Numbered from the stretch's first letter, positions 17,625 to 27,419 are shown. The stretch is 64,000 bases of DNA from M55B112 sp040903745 (GCA_040903745.1 JBBDUV010000075.1:1-64000), one strand, 5' to 3'. The notes: generated from the letters alone by a model not told the origin. Made by a program: numbers and translations.

Positions 17625-17647
17625 GCAACATTTTTTCACTACAGAGA

Positions 17648-17771
17648 ATTTCCATTTCCATGTTTCACATCATTTTTTAAGCCCGTACTTTGTTCTAATT
17701 TCGCATTGTACATTTTACAATGCTATAAATGGAAAAAATAATGGTGATCGGGGCTGCCGGACAGATCGGTT
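17648..17771. repeat. direct repeat copy B: functional tdh leader and gene start
   Basis: The partner of copy A. It contains the tdh leader, a promoter-like TACATTTT (17709-17716, 7 of 8 bases of the -7 box) with TTTG at 17689-17692, the ATG and the first 14 codons, ending in the Rossmann motif region GAAGQIG. This copy is in frame and intact. Confidence 0.85.
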
Positions 17772-18682
17772 CGGAGCTGATTGTTGAACTGAGAAAGAAC
17801 TATGGCGCGGAGAACGTCTGGGGAACAGATATCAAAACCCCGCCAAAAGACATTTCCGAAAGCGGCCCGTTCCAGGTGATGGATGTGATGGACGACAAAC
17901 AACTGATCCATTTTATCATCCGCCACAAGATCACCCAGATTTACCACCTCGCCGCGGTCCTCTCGGGCAACGCCGAGAAACTGCCGATCCAGGCATGGAA
18001 CATCAACATGGACAGCCTGATGAATATCCTGGAGGTGGCCCACATGGTGGAGGATGTTAAGAAAGTCTTCTGGCCCAGCTCCATCGCAGTCTTCGGTCCC
18101 ACAACACCCCGGCTGAACACCCCGCAGCTTACGGTGATGGAGCCAATCACCGTCTATGGCATCTCCAAGCTCGCGGGAGAACGCTGGTGCGACTACTACC
18201 ACAACAAATACGGTGTCGATGTAAGAAGCCTGCGCTATCCCGGACTGATCAGCTACAAGACTGAAGCGGGCGGCGGAACCACCGATTATGCCGTGGAGAT
18301 CTACTATGAAGCGATCCGCGACGGAAAATATGAATCCTTCCTCCAGGCCGGAACCTCCCTGCCGATGCTCTTCATGCCCGATGCAATCAAAGCAACAATC
18401 GATCTTATGGAGGCCGACCGCACCAAATTAACCATCCACTGCAGCTATAACCTGGGCGGATTCAGCACCTCACCCGAGGAGATGGCAACAGAGATCCGTA
18501 AGCATATCCCGGATTTCAAAATCAGCTACAACCCCGACTTCAGGCAACAGATCGCTGAATCCTGGCCGCAGAGTGTCGATGATTCCATCGCCCGGGTCGA
18601 CTGGGGATACAAGAACAGCTATGACCTGGCCAAAATGACCAAGATCATGCTCGACGAAATCAGGAAGAAGTTAAACAAGTAA
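17729..18682 (+). CDS. tdh: L-threonine 3-dehydrogenase, SDR type
   Basis: 317 residues. It has VIGAAGQIGSEL at residues 6-17 (NAD+-binding), IYHLAAVLSG near 75, PSSIAVFG near 115, and the catalytic YGISK (Tyr-xxx-Lys) near residue 146. C-terminal motifs such as LPMLFMPDAIKATIDLMEA and YNLGGFSTSPEEMATEI match the SDR-type threonine dehydrogenases, which oxidise L-threonine to 2-amino-3-ketobutyrate. The next gene, 11 bases downstream, encodes the enzyme that cleaves this product, which strongly supports the assignment. The gene start lies in direct repeat copy B. Confidence 0.9.
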   Translation: MEKIMVIGAAGQIGSELIVELRKNYGAENVWGTDIKTPPKDISESGPFQVMDVMDDKQLIHFIIRHKITQIYHLAAVLSGNAEKLPIQAWNINMDSLMNILEVAHMVEDVKKVFWPSSIAVFGPTTPRLNTPQLTVMEPITVYGISKLAGERWCDYYHNKYGVDVRSLRYPGLISYKTEAGGGTTDYAVEIYYEAIRDGKYESFLQAGTSLPMLFMPDAIKATIDLMEADRTKLTIHCSYNLGGFSTSPEEMATEIRKHIPDFKISYNPDFRQQIAESWPQSVDDSIARVDWGYKNSYDLAKMTKIMLDEIRKKLNK

Positions 18683-18693
18683 ACCAAAATACC

Positions 18694-19881
18694 ATGTACG
18701 GAAAAATAAAGGAACACCTGCAAAAGGAGATCAATGACATAAAAGAGGCCGGACTTTACAAGAACGAACGGATCATCACCTCCCCCCAGGATGCCGAAAT
18801 AACTGTTAGTTCCGGCGATACGGTCCTCAACTTCTGCGCCAACAACTACCTCGGACTCTCCAACCACCCGGAGCTGATCACCGCCGCCAAACAGGCGCTC
18901 GACAGCCACGGATTCGGCATGTCGTCGGTGCGCTTTATCTGCGGCACGCAGGACCTCCACAAAACCCTCGAAAAGAAGATCACAGAATTCTTTGGCACCG
19001 AAGATACGATCCTCTATGCCGCTGCTTTCGATGCCAATGGCGGTGTATTCGAACCACTGCTTACCGAAGAGGACGCGATCATCTCCGATGCGCTCAACCA
19101 CGCCTCCATTATCGACGGCGTGCGCCTCTGCAAGGCCCGGCGCTACAGGTACAAGAATGCCGACATGACCGACCTCGAAGAGCAGCTCAAAGCTGCACAA
19201 AAACAACGGTTCAAAATCATTGTTACTGACGGTGTCTTCTCGATGGATGGCAATGTGGCGCCGCTGGATCAGATACTGCAACTGGCAGAGAAATACGACG
19301 CCATGGTGATGGTGGATGAGTGCCACTCCCACGGTGTAGTGGGCAAAACGGGCCGGGGTGTCACCGAACTGTTCAACTGCCGCGGGAAAGTAGATATTAT
19401 CACGGGAACACTCGGCAAAGCCTTTGGTGGCGCTATCGGCGGGTTCACAACCGGCCACCGGGAGATCATCGAGATGCTCCGCCAACGCTCCCGTCCCTAC
19501 CTCTTCTCCAACTCCCTGCCGCCGTCAGTGGTGGGTGCCGGAATCAGGATGTTCGATATGATGTCGGAGACCTCGGAACTGCAGGACCGGCTTCATGCCA
19601 ATACCGACTACTTCATGAAAGAGATGAAAGCAGCAGGATTCGATATCAAACCCACTGCTTCTGCCATCTGCGCAGTGATGCTCTACGATGCAAAACTGTC
19701 GCAGGAGTTTGCAGCCAGACTACTCGATGAAGGCATTTATGTGATCGGGTTCTACTTCCCCGTGGTACCTAAAGGAGAAGCCAGAATCCGGGTACAGCTC
19801 TCAGCAGCTCACACGAGGAAACATCTCGAAAAAGCAATAACCGCATTTAAGAGAGTAGGTAAACAGTTGAATGTCATATAA
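18694..19881 (+). CDS. kbl: glycine C-acetyltransferase (2-amino-3-ketobutyrate CoA ligase)
   Basis: 395 residues, the usual length for this PLP enzyme of the alpha-oxoamine synthase family. Motifs seen: NFCANNYLGLSNHPEL, GMSSVRFICGTQDLHKTLE, MVMVDECHSHGVVGKTGRG with the PLP-pyridine Asp, and the Schiff-base Lys in TGTLGKAFGGAIGG. It splits 2-amino-3-ketobutyrate with CoA to glycine and acetyl-CoA, completing threonine breakdown begun by Tdh. It is in an operon with tdh and ends before a bidirectional hairpin terminator. Confidence 0.95.
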   Translation: MYGKIKEHLQKEINDIKEAGLYKNERIITSPQDAEITVSSGDTVLNFCANNYLGLSNHPELITAAKQALDSHGFGMSSVRFICGTQDLHKTLEKKITEFFGTEDTILYAAAFDANGGVFEPLLTEEDAIISDALNHASIIDGVRLCKARRYRYKNADMTDLEEQLKAAQKQRFKIIVTDGVFSMDGNVAPLDQILQLAEKYDAMVMVDECHSHGVVGKTGRGVTELFNCRGKVDIITGTLGKAFGGAIGGFTTGHREIIEMLRQRSRPYLFSNSLPPSVVGAGIRMFDMMSETSELQDRLHANTDYFMKEMKAAGFDIKPTASAICAVMLYDAKLSQEFAARLLDEGIYVIGFYFPVVPKGEARIRVQLSAAHTRKHLEKAITAFKRVGKQLNVI

Positions 19882-19885
19882 CAAT

Positions 19886-19908
19886 AAAGCCGGCGTTTAG
19901 CCGGCTTT
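19886..19908. terminator. bidirectional hairpin terminator between kbl and nrdJ
   Basis: AAAGCCGGC-GTTTA-GCCGGCTTT, a perfect 9-bp stem with a 5-base loop in the gap between the convergent kbl and nrdJ stop codons. The T run on either strand is short (TTT then ACCTTTT). Confidence 0.7.
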
Positions 19909-19933
19909 ACCTTTTCGGAGTATTTTGCTACAA

Positions 19934-22546
19934 CTACCCGCATTTCGAAGAGCCGCAATCCGTACACATCAGGCAGCCCTCCTGATATATCAAGTTTCCT
20001 GATCCGCAATCCTCGCAAGATTTACCCTTCACCTCTGTACCATCAGGAATATATTTCTTTAATGCCCGGGCAACCCCGGCCACCCAGTTATTGATGTTAT
20101 CATCATCCAGCCGGAGCGATGTGACCAGATCAACAGTATGAACAACAGGCATACCATGCCGCAACACCCCGGAAATCAGTTTGGCATAGTTCCAAAACTC
20201 TTTGTAAAACTGGTGCGACAATCCACCCATCGTAACCTTGTAACCATATTTATCAACATACTCAAAATCGTACCGTGTCATTCCGCTCTCCTCCTTGGTT
20301 TTGATGATCTTTCCGGTCCGGATCGATCTGGGTATCGGAAAGTTGTCATCCTCCTTCTTACCTGTGAAAATCTCGTAAGGTCGTCCGTCAATCAGCCCAA
20401 TAAAGGCGATCCACTCTTCCTCATTGTTTTTGAAACGAAGTATGTCGGCGTCGATTACGCGCGGACGCTTCTTCGGGAAAGCAGAGTCTGCATTTCGCTC
20501 TTTCTCCGTCGAAGCTACCAAAACCCCCGACCGTGATCCGTCCCTGTATACCGTCACCCCCTTGCAGCCATTCTCCCATGCTTTCACGTAAAGGTCACCC
20601 ACCAGCTCCTGGGGAACATCGGCCGGCAGGTTGATCGTTACACTGATTGAATGATCGACCCACTTTTGCACCCTGCCCTGCATTTTCACCTTCGACACCC
20701 AGTCAACATCATTCGATGTGGCTTTATAATAAGGTGACTTCTCTACCAGCTCCTCTACCTTCTCGTCGGTGTAGCGCTTTACCTCTTCCGGATTATATCC
20801 GTTAACCCTCAGCCAAGTGAGGAAATTATGATGAAATACATTGTACTCTTCCCAGCTGTCGCCCACCTCATCCACAAAGGTTACCGTAGCATCTTTGTCG
20901 TTCGGATTCACTTTTCGTCTCCGCTTATAGGCAGGAAGGAACACCGGTTCAATTCCTGAAGAGGTCTGTGTCATCAGGCTGGTGGTTCCTGTGGGTGCAA
21001 TGGTTAAAAGGGAGATATTTCTTCTGCCATGTTTTTTCATCTCCTCAATCATTTCCGGATCTTCAGCAGCCAGCCGGTTAATAAATGGATTGTCGACCTC
21101 TTTGCGTGCATCAAATACACCGAACGGACCACGCTCTTTCGCCATGGTAGTGCTCGACCTGTACGCTTCAACAGCAATGGTCTTATGCACCTCCTCGGAA
21201 AAATCTACAGCATCCTCACTGCCATACCTGAGTCCCAGGGCTGCAAGCATATCGCCCTCTGCGGTAATACCCACTCCTGTTCTGCGACCTTCGAGGGCCT
21301 TTGTTTTAATACTCTCCCACAGGTTGATCTCCACCCGTTTGATCTCCACATCTTCAGGGTCTTTTCTGATCTTATCCAGGATTGCCTCGATTTTTTCAAG
21401 TTCAAGGTCAATAATATCGTCCATGATCCGCTGAGCGATACCAACATGCTTCCTGAACTTTTCCCAGTTGAACACAGCCTTGTCCGTAAATGGTTCTTCT
21501 ACATAGCTGTAAAGGTTGATCGCAATGAGGCGGCAGCTGTCGTATGGACAAAGCGGTATTTCACCGCACGGATTGGTAGATACGGTTTTAAAGCCCTGGT
21601 CGGAATAACAGTCGGCGACTGACTCCGTGGCAATGGTATCCCAGAATAATATACCCGGCTCTGCCGATTTCCAGGCATTATGAACAATCTTCTCCCACAG
21701 TTTTCTTGCATCAATCTCCTTGGTATATACCGGATTATCTGACACAATCGGATATTGCTGTTGGTATGTTACACCATCCACAACCGCTTTCATGAATTCG
21801 TCGTCAATCCGTACCGATACATTGGCACCGGTTACCTTTCCCGATTCCATCTTTGCATCGATAAAATGTTCCGCATCCGGATGCTTGATCGAAATACTCA
21901 GCATCAGTGCACCCCTTCTGCCATCCTGTGCCACCTCGCGGGTAGAGTTGGAATAGCGCTCCATAAATGGCACCACACCCGTGGAGGTTAAAGCACTGTT
22001 TAAAACCGGACTGCCGGTGGGGCGGATATGCGAGAGATCGTGACCCACACCGCCGCGGCGTTTCATCAGCTGCACCTGCTCCTGATCGATCTTCATGATT
22101 CCGCCATAGGAGTCGGATGGGCCCTGGTGACCAATCACAAAGCAGTTTGACAGGCTGGCAATCTGAAAATTATTTCCGATGCCGGTCATGGGTGAGCCCT
22201 GTGGAACAATATATTTGAACCCCTTCATCAGATCGTACAGCTCCTCATGGGAAAGCGGATTGGGATACTTTTTTTCTATCCGTGCAATTTCCGAGGCGAG
22301 CCGGTGGTGCATATCATCCGGATTGCGTTCATACAACTTACCGTATGAATCCTTTAAGGCATATTTGTTCACCCAGACCCTGGCAGCCAGTTCATCACCT
22401 TTAAAATACTCCAGGGATGATGCAAATGCCTCCTCGTTTGTATACGTCTTTTTCTTTACCTGGTTTTTACCCTTCTCTTCCCTGATCTCTTTTGTACCCT
22501 TTTCAATGGTCGCTTGTCCCTTTTGTGTTACTTGCTGGTCTGACAT
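19934..22546 (-). CDS. nrdJ: class II (adenosylcobalamin-dependent) ribonucleotide reductase
   Basis: 870 residues. The glycyl/thiyl barrel shows STNPCGEIPLCPYDSCRLIAIN with the redox cysteine in NPCGE, then GRRTGVGITAEGDMLAALG, LLTIAPTGTTSLM and SVTINLPADVPQ. The C-terminus ends in a zinc-ribbon-like CEDCGSGNL ... CLMCTDCGSSKCG typical of the B12-dependent NrdJ group, carrying the cysteine pair used for reduction. It makes deoxyribonucleotides without oxygen or a small subunit. No class I or III genes and no B12 genes are nearby. The Lys-rich N-terminus (residues 1-35) is variable. Confidence 0.9.
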   Translation of the reverse strand: MSDQQVTQKGQATIEKGTKEIREEKGKNQVKKKTYTNEEAFASSLEYFKGDELAARVWVNKYALKDSYGKLYERNPDDMHHRLASEIARIEKKYPNPLSHEELYDLMKGFKYIVPQGSPMTGIGNNFQIASLSNCFVIGHQGPSDSYGGIMKIDQEQVQLMKRRGGVGHDLSHIRPTGSPVLNSALTSTGVVPFMERYSNSTREVAQDGRRGALMLSISIKHPDAEHFIDAKMESGKVTGANVSVRIDDEFMKAVVDGVTYQQQYPIVSDNPVYTKEIDARKLWEKIVHNAWKSAEPGILFWDTIATESVADCYSDQGFKTVSTNPCGEIPLCPYDSCRLIAINLYSYVEEPFTDKAVFNWEKFRKHVGIAQRIMDDIIDLELEKIEAILDKIRKDPEDVEIKRVEINLWESIKTKALEGRRTGVGITAEGDMLAALGLRYGSEDAVDFSEEVHKTIAVEAYRSSTTMAKERGPFGVFDARKEVDNPFINRLAAEDPEMIEEMKKHGRRNISLLTIAPTGTTSLMTQTSSGIEPVFLPAYKRRRKVNPNDKDATVTFVDEVGDSWEEYNVFHHNFLTWLRVNGYNPEEVKRYTDEKVEELVEKSPYYKATSNDVDWVSKVKMQGRVQKWVDHSISVTINLPADVPQELVGDLYVKAWENGCKGVTVYRDGSRSGVLVASTEKERNADSAFPKKRPRVIDADILRFKNNEEEWIAFIGLIDGRPYEIFTGKKEDDNFPIPRSIRTGKIIKTKEESGMTRYDFEYVDKYGYKVTMGGLSHQFYKEFWNYAKLISGVLRHGMPVVHTVDLVTSLRLDDDNINNWVAGVARALKKYIPDGTEVKGKSCEDCGSGNLIYQEGCLMCTDCGSSKCG

Positions 22547-23160
22547 TCTGTTCTTTTCGTTAAATGGTTAGTTCATATTCCGGCTCCTGACACACAATTC
22601 AACATCCAAATTAGTAAACCTGTTCCCTGCCTTCTCACTGAGTTATTAACAAAAATTCCCATCGCTTTGTAAGCGTCTGTTTATTTGTGCTTTAAAAATC
22701 GCTCAGCTGTCGATTAATGCAAAGAGATCCTCCTATCACGAATTCATATTCCCACATCCAAAAATCTGGCTTAAAAAGAACCTCCGGCGGAACCGAAATT
22801 GGTGAATGAAATTAGGAAGAAATCAGCTACCGATAACCATAAAAGTTTTCGTTTTTATTAACAAGAAATCAACTTTGAGCCTAACTTCATAAGGTTCAAC
22901 CGAATGTAAAGTTTAACCATTCAGCAAAAACAGTTCGTCTGTATCTTATTGATAATCTGATATATATGATATTTACTTTGACGAGCAAATTCATCAGCTC
23001 CATTAACTGCCTCCTTATTAAGATGAATTGATTAGGGTACCTGGGACAAAGACTCCACTTTTACGAAAAAGCTCTTGTAATTATTTCTTTATGCATTTAT
23101 GACACTATTATAGATTGCTATGACGAATTGCCTTTAGTATAATGTATAAACAACTGATTT
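22547..23160. other. long non-coding stretch upstream of nrdJ
   Basis: Over 600 AT-rich bases between the nrdJ start and the terminator of the TonB-receptor gene. I looked for a cobalamin riboswitch (B12 box and conserved helices), NrdR boxes and small genes and recognised none. Several AT-rich runs such as ATATATGATAT near 22.96 kb are visible. It may hold a long leader or a decayed gene. Confidence 0.4.
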
Positions 23161-23169
23161 TTAGCTAAA

Positions 23170-23193
23170 AAAGCCCCGGTTCCCCGGGGCTTT
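23170..23193 (-). terminator. rho-independent terminator of the TonB-receptor gene
   Basis: AAAGCCCCGG-TTCC-CCGGGGCTTT, a perfect 10-bp stem with a 4-base loop, about 28 bases after the receptor stop codon. On the minus strand it continues into a T run (CTTTTTTAG), so it fits termination of the leftward receptor transcript. Confidence 0.85.
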
Positions 23194-23220
23194 CCTTTTT
23201 ATAAATGCTTGATTAATTCC

Positions 23221-25917
23221 CTAGAAGGAGAACTTAACCCCAACATTAAAGGTTCTTGGGAGCCCGAGGAATACTTCTGCAGCAGCTGCTGTATGGGAAT
23301 ATTCATCATTGTCTCCATAGTATCCGTTATAAGGACTGTTGTCTGTGGCATCCTGGATATAGATCTCATCTAAGAGGTTAAAAACATGTCCGGTGATTGC
23401 CACCTTGTAACGACTGGCTGTTTTGATCGTATATCCTGCGTGCAGGTCAACCAGGAAGTAGGCAGGAGTTTCCCATACCTGTTCCCTATCCTCTTCTTGT
23501 CTTGAGAATGGATCCCATGCAGCAAAATGTTTGCCGTTGTACCTGAAATTGAATTGCAGGAATGAATTCTCAACTGGATAAAGGAATGCGTTCACACCAA
23601 ACTGCATTTGCGGTGCATCTCCGACCTTGAGGTCTTTTACATAATAATTATACTCCACATCAGTCTCCACACCTGTATTATCATAATCACGGAAAGTTCC
23701 TGTAACGTCATCCGAATAGATCCAGTTTGCGATGGAGGCATATCCACCCACAGCGAATAATCTGTGCGGCTTGATCTGCCCCTCCAGTTCAACACCCATG
23801 TGCTTCTGGTCCATGCCGGTAAGGAATACGAATGCATCGTTACCTGCCTGGTCCGTTACCCTGATCAGGTTGGACCTGTCCTCCCATGAGGTATTGTAGA
23901 AGTTTATTTTCAACTCAGTGGTCCTGTTTGGAGCATATGTTGCTCCAATTTCAAAGGCATTAAATATCTCATTAACAGGCTCCCCGGTTACGATACCGTT
24001 TCTGTCATTAATCACATTGTCAAAAATAGGCACTTTGGAAATGTAACCGTAGTTGGCAAAAATACTCAGTTTTTCCATAGGCCGGTAGCTGAGTCCTCCT
24101 TTTGCCTGGTATCCGAAAATCCTGTCAGATTCGGCATAAAGTTCAGCTCCCGGATTGGCAGGATCTTCAACAAAATGATTGGTATAGGTGTATTTGATGA
24201 ATGAGTTGCCAAATGTACCATAAGCTGTAAGCATGTCACTTGAATACTCCAATTGCGCAAAATAGCCAAACCAGTCTACCGTATTGGTAAAGTTGTATGC
24301 TACCTTATCTCCATGTACTTTGTTATAGTCTGCAGGTGTATCAAAATCATTATTCATATCAATGAAGAAATCACCACCCAGCAGATCTCTTAGCTCGCGG
24401 AAGTGAAAGATCTTAGCTGTTCTCCAATCCACACCAACCTGTCCCTTCAGGTTCTCACTGAAGCGAACCTTCACTCTGGATATACCTCCTATGGTCCACT
24501 GGTTGTTCCTACTGTTCCTAAGTATACCAAAAGCAGTATCTGCAGCAGCGTGCTCAGCAATCGTTGAGTTATAATCCACAACTCTTGAAGGTCCAGAATA
24601 ATCCCAGTTTACACTTCCGAGTGTTCCTGTACCTCCGCCTTCACCTCCTGAATAATAAAGGGTTGTATACTGATTGATTTTATCAGACCATCTGGCGTAC
24701 CAGTTAAGGTTTACAAGCGGCTTGTGATAAAAGTTCTCCCGTTCATTGATAAAGTCTTCCGAATGGCGGTCATGCAGCTTTCCACTCCACCACTGCTGTG
24801 CATCATAAGAAGGATCCACAGGACTTACGTTCTGGTTGTAAAGTCTCCCATCTTCTGCTTCTGGAAATTTGTCGAGTGCGCCCTGTGGTAACCCAAGTTC
24901 TTTTGCATAATCGTGACTGTAGGAAGCGATATTCTGTTTGTACAGGTTCTGCCCATGCCGCTGGGGTGCACCCATGGCAAACATCTCAAAACGGTGCTTA
25001 TCAGTCGCATTATAGGTGGCACCCACATAGTATGCCCAGCTATCGGTCCAGGTACCATTGATAACACCATTACCGACTTTTCTTACTCCGGCAATGCTCA
25101 TGGCAAATTTATCGTTCATCAGTCCGGTATGCACTGCCGCAGTGGTTTTTAAAAAATTGCCTGACCCATATTCAACTTTTACAGATCCTCCTGCCTGGTG
25201 ATTTGCCGGACTGGTAAGGATGTTCATGGTACCCCCGATTGAGGGAGTAGCGAGGTTCACAGCACTGAGTCCTCGCTGTAGCTGGATGGAGGAAGTTGCA
25301 TCTGAAATACCATCCCAGTTGGACCAGTATACCCAACCGTTTTCCATGTCATTCACAGGAACACCGTTAATCATGATCGCAACATTGCGTTGGTCAAAAC
25401 CACGCACATTGATTCTTGCATCACCAGCACCACCGCCTTGCATGGTCGCGTAAACACCAGGTGTGATGTTCATGATCATCGGCAGGTCCATGGATCCAAG
25501 TTGGTTCTCAATTTGTGCAGCGTTCACATTTGAAAAAGCAACTGGGGTTTCACGCTCTTTTGCGCGATCGGCGATCACATTTATCTCCATAATATTCAAA
25601 GATGTAGCATTCATCCTTATCTCGCCTACATCTACATTACCACGCGATGCATCAACAGAAATAGTTTGTGTCTCATACCCTACAAAAGAGATTTTGAGAT
25701 CTACAGATGGCTGAGATTCAACTTTAAGGCTGAATTCTCCTGCAGCATCGGTAACTGTGCCGTTTGTAGTACCCTCCACAACCACTGTGGCACCAAGCAG
25801 GCCCTCGTTGTATTCGGCATCGATCACGGCACCTGTAACAACAGTCTGTGCATTAGCAGTGAGACTGAAAATCCCTGTAACAAAAAGGAACAGGCTAAAT
25901 TTTAATACTTTTTTCAT
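23221..25917 (-). CDS. TonB-dependent outer-membrane receptor with CarboxypepD_reg-like domain
   Basis: 898 residues. A signal peptide (to about residue 23, ANAQ) is followed by a CarboxypepD_reg-like domain (VVTGAVIDAEYNEGLLGATV ... ISFVGYETQTI, residues 24-110). The plug has IMNITPGVYATM, INVRGFDQRNVAIMINGVPVND and IQLQRGLSAVNLATPSIGGTMNI, and the 22-strand-type barrel ends in FNVGVKFSF with the terminal Phe. No SusD-like lipoprotein gene is beside it, so a glycan-import SusCD role is less likely than uptake of an iron complex, vitamin or peptide. The substrate is not readable. It stands alone with its own terminator. Confidence 0.9.
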   Translation of the reverse strand: MKKVLKFSLFLFVTGIFSLTANAQTVVTGAVIDAEYNEGLLGATVVVEGTTNGTVTDAAGEFSLKVESQPSVDLKISFVGYETQTISVDASRGNVDVGEIRMNATSLNIMEINVIADRAKERETPVAFSNVNAAQIENQLGSMDLPMIMNITPGVYATMQGGGAGDARINVRGFDQRNVAIMINGVPVNDMENGWVYWSNWDGISDATSSIQLQRGLSAVNLATPSIGGTMNILTSPANHQAGGSVKVEYGSGNFLKTTAAVHTGLMNDKFAMSIAGVRKVGNGVINGTWTDSWAYYVGATYNATDKHRFEMFAMGAPQRHGQNLYKQNIASYSHDYAKELGLPQGALDKFPEAEDGRLYNQNVSPVDPSYDAQQWWSGKLHDRHSEDFINERENFYHKPLVNLNWYARWSDKINQYTTLYYSGGEGGGTGTLGSVNWDYSGPSRVVDYNSTIAEHAAADTAFGILRNSRNNQWTIGGISRVKVRFSENLKGQVGVDWRTAKIFHFRELRDLLGGDFFIDMNNDFDTPADYNKVHGDKVAYNFTNTVDWFGYFAQLEYSSDMLTAYGTFGNSFIKYTYTNHFVEDPANPGAELYAESDRIFGYQAKGGLSYRPMEKLSIFANYGYISKVPIFDNVINDRNGIVTGEPVNEIFNAFEIGATYAPNRTTELKINFYNTSWEDRSNLIRVTDQAGNDAFVFLTGMDQKHMGVELEGQIKPHRLFAVGGYASIANWIYSDDVTGTFRDYDNTGVETDVEYNYYVKDLKVGDAPQMQFGVNAFLYPVENSFLQFNFRYNGKHFAAWDPFSRQEEDREQVWETPAYFLVDLHAGYTIKTASRYKVAITGHVFNLLDEIYIQDATDNSPYNGYYGDNDEYSHTAAAAEVFLGLPRTFNVGVKFSF

Positions 25918-25965
25918 AGATTTTTGTTTAGGTTTAAAATTATTTTAGCGCAAAGTAAATTGATC

Positions 25966-25973
25966 CAAGGATA
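25966..25973 (-). promoter_or_regulatory. possible -7 element of the TonB-receptor gene
   Basis: TATCCTTG on the minus strand, 7 of 8 positions of TAnnTTTG, about 48 bases before the start codon. No -33 box with usual spacing. Confidence 0.35.
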
Positions 25974-26069
25974 ATACATATTAACAAATCATGAATAAAA
26001 TGTTAATCCTATTGCCTCGCGAAAAATCGCTTATAAAACTATATCAAAAGAAATTCTTAACCCTGAAAA

Positions 26070-27308
26070 TCAGCCGTTACTTTTAAACACGAAATCAACA
26101 ATTTTTTTTGTTGCTCCGGTACGGCTAACGGTATAATTCAGAGCAATTTGAGATCGCTCTTTCAACAACCCACTGTTGTTCAGAAATTCACCTATGATGA
26201 TAAGTGCATCCTCCTGATGCTCTACAACATATGCGGCTCCTGCATTCTGCATCTCCACCGCCTCCCTGAAGCGCTGAAAATTGGGTCCGAACAATACAGG
26301 CAAACCAGCCGCTGTCGCTTCCAGGATATTGTGGATCCCTTTCCCAAATCCTCCTCCGATATAGGACAGCGAACCAAACCGGTACAGTGAAGAGAGGTGT
26401 CCGATGGTGTCGACAATAAGCACGTCTGAACGATTCACGTTTTCAGCTCGGTCCAGCTTCGAAAAAAGCAGGTGATCGGGAAAGTATTCCTGGAGCCTTC
26501 GTACATTTTGCCGTGAGGGCTCGTGCGGAGCAATGATCCATTTGCACCTTCCCTTGAACTCGTCACGGACCTGCCTGATGATCACTTCATCCTTTTCCCA
26601 TGTACTGCCGGCGATTACCAGGGGAAGGCCACTAACAAACCGGCTCACCTCCTCCCTCTGTTCCCCTTTTCCGTTGATGGCCACCACACGGTCGAACCGG
26701 GTATCTCCTGCAACTGATACACGATCGATATTACGCGATCGCAGCAGTTCCTCCGATATAGGGTCCTGCACAAAGATATGGGTAAAAAGCTGTAGAAATT
26801 TCCTGTACCAGCCGGCGTACCACCTAAAAAGCAGATGTGATCTGCTGAAATGTCCGGAAGCCAAATAAACAGGTATCCCCTGTCTGTTCAATCCATGCAG
26901 AAAATGGTACCAGAATTCATATTTAATAAATATCGCCTTCTGCACCGGCACCATCGCAAGAAATTTACGAGCGTTTGATCGCGTATCAAGCGGCAGGTAA
27001 CATACCGCATCCGCTGCTGCAAAATTTTTTCGTTTCTCATAACCCGATGGTGAGAAAAAGGTAAGCAGTATCTTATATTTGGGAAACTGTTCACGTACCA
27101 TCTCAATGATCGGACGCCCCTGCTCAAACTCACCCAGCGATGCGCAATGAAACCAGACCACCTGATCACCCTCACTGAATTTTCCGGTAAGCTCTTTCTC
27201 CCACCTCCTTCTACCGGCGATCCATTTTGCCGCCTTGGAATTCCAGACCGATACAACCAAAACAACAAGGTAATAGAACCTGATTCCAATATTATATAGT
27301 ATTTTCAT
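26070..27308 (-). CDS. waaA: 3-deoxy-D-manno-octulosonic acid (Kdo) transferase
   Basis: 412 residues from MKILYNIGIRFYYLVVLV; an upstream in-frame ATG adds 13 unlikely residues. An N-terminal membrane anchor is followed by VVWFHCASLGEFEQGRPIIE, the glycine-rich GEFEQ signature with the catalytic Glu of KdtA, then GDTRFDRV near residue 200 and GGGFGKGIHNILEA near 320 in the donor-binding half. It transfers Kdo from CMP-Kdo to lipid IVA at the inner membrane, the first inner-core step of LPS. It ends the leftward run that begins at mrp. Confidence 0.9.
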   Translation of the reverse strand: MKILYNIGIRFYYLVVLVVSVWNSKAAKWIAGRRRWEKELTGKFSEGDQVVWFHCASLGEFEQGRPIIEMVREQFPKYKILLTFFSPSGYEKRKNFAAADAVCYLPLDTRSNARKFLAMVPVQKAIFIKYEFWYHFLHGLNRQGIPVYLASGHFSRSHLLFRWYAGWYRKFLQLFTHIFVQDPISEELLRSRNIDRVSVAGDTRFDRVVAINGKGEQREEVSRFVSGLPLVIAGSTWEKDEVIIRQVRDEFKGRCKWIIAPHEPSRQNVRRLQEYFPDHLLFSKLDRAENVNRSDVLIVDTIGHLSSLYRFGSLSYIGGGFGKGIHNILEATAAGLPVLFGPNFQRFREAVEMQNAGAAYVVEHQEDALIIIGEFLNNSGLLKERSQIALNYTVSRTGATKKIVDFVFKSNG

Positions 27309-27419
27309 TCTCTTAACGCTAAACTCCTGACCTCCCTGAACCCTCAACCTTTAACTTCTCTCAAATCCTCTAAACTCCCCTATTCTCCCGTTAGTTCAAC
27401 CGTGATACCACTGATCATT

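Larger units (their letters stand above)
17015..17647. mobile_element. toxin-antitoxin cassette inserted between direct repeats
   Basis: The interval between the two 124-base repeats holds exactly a two-gene toxin-antitoxin module and its promoter, in the opposite orientation to the flanking genes and with lower G+C than either side. No transposase, integrase or terminal inverted repeat is visible. The arrangement suggests a cassette that entered the tdh 5' region and left, or brought, a second copy that keeps tdh intact. An older tandem duplication with later loss would also fit. Confidence 0.6.

Noticed and set aside
23221..25917. SusC-type glycan importer
   Set aside because: No SusD-like gene adjoins it and no glycoside hydrolase is near, so a polysaccharide-utilisation locus is not supported.
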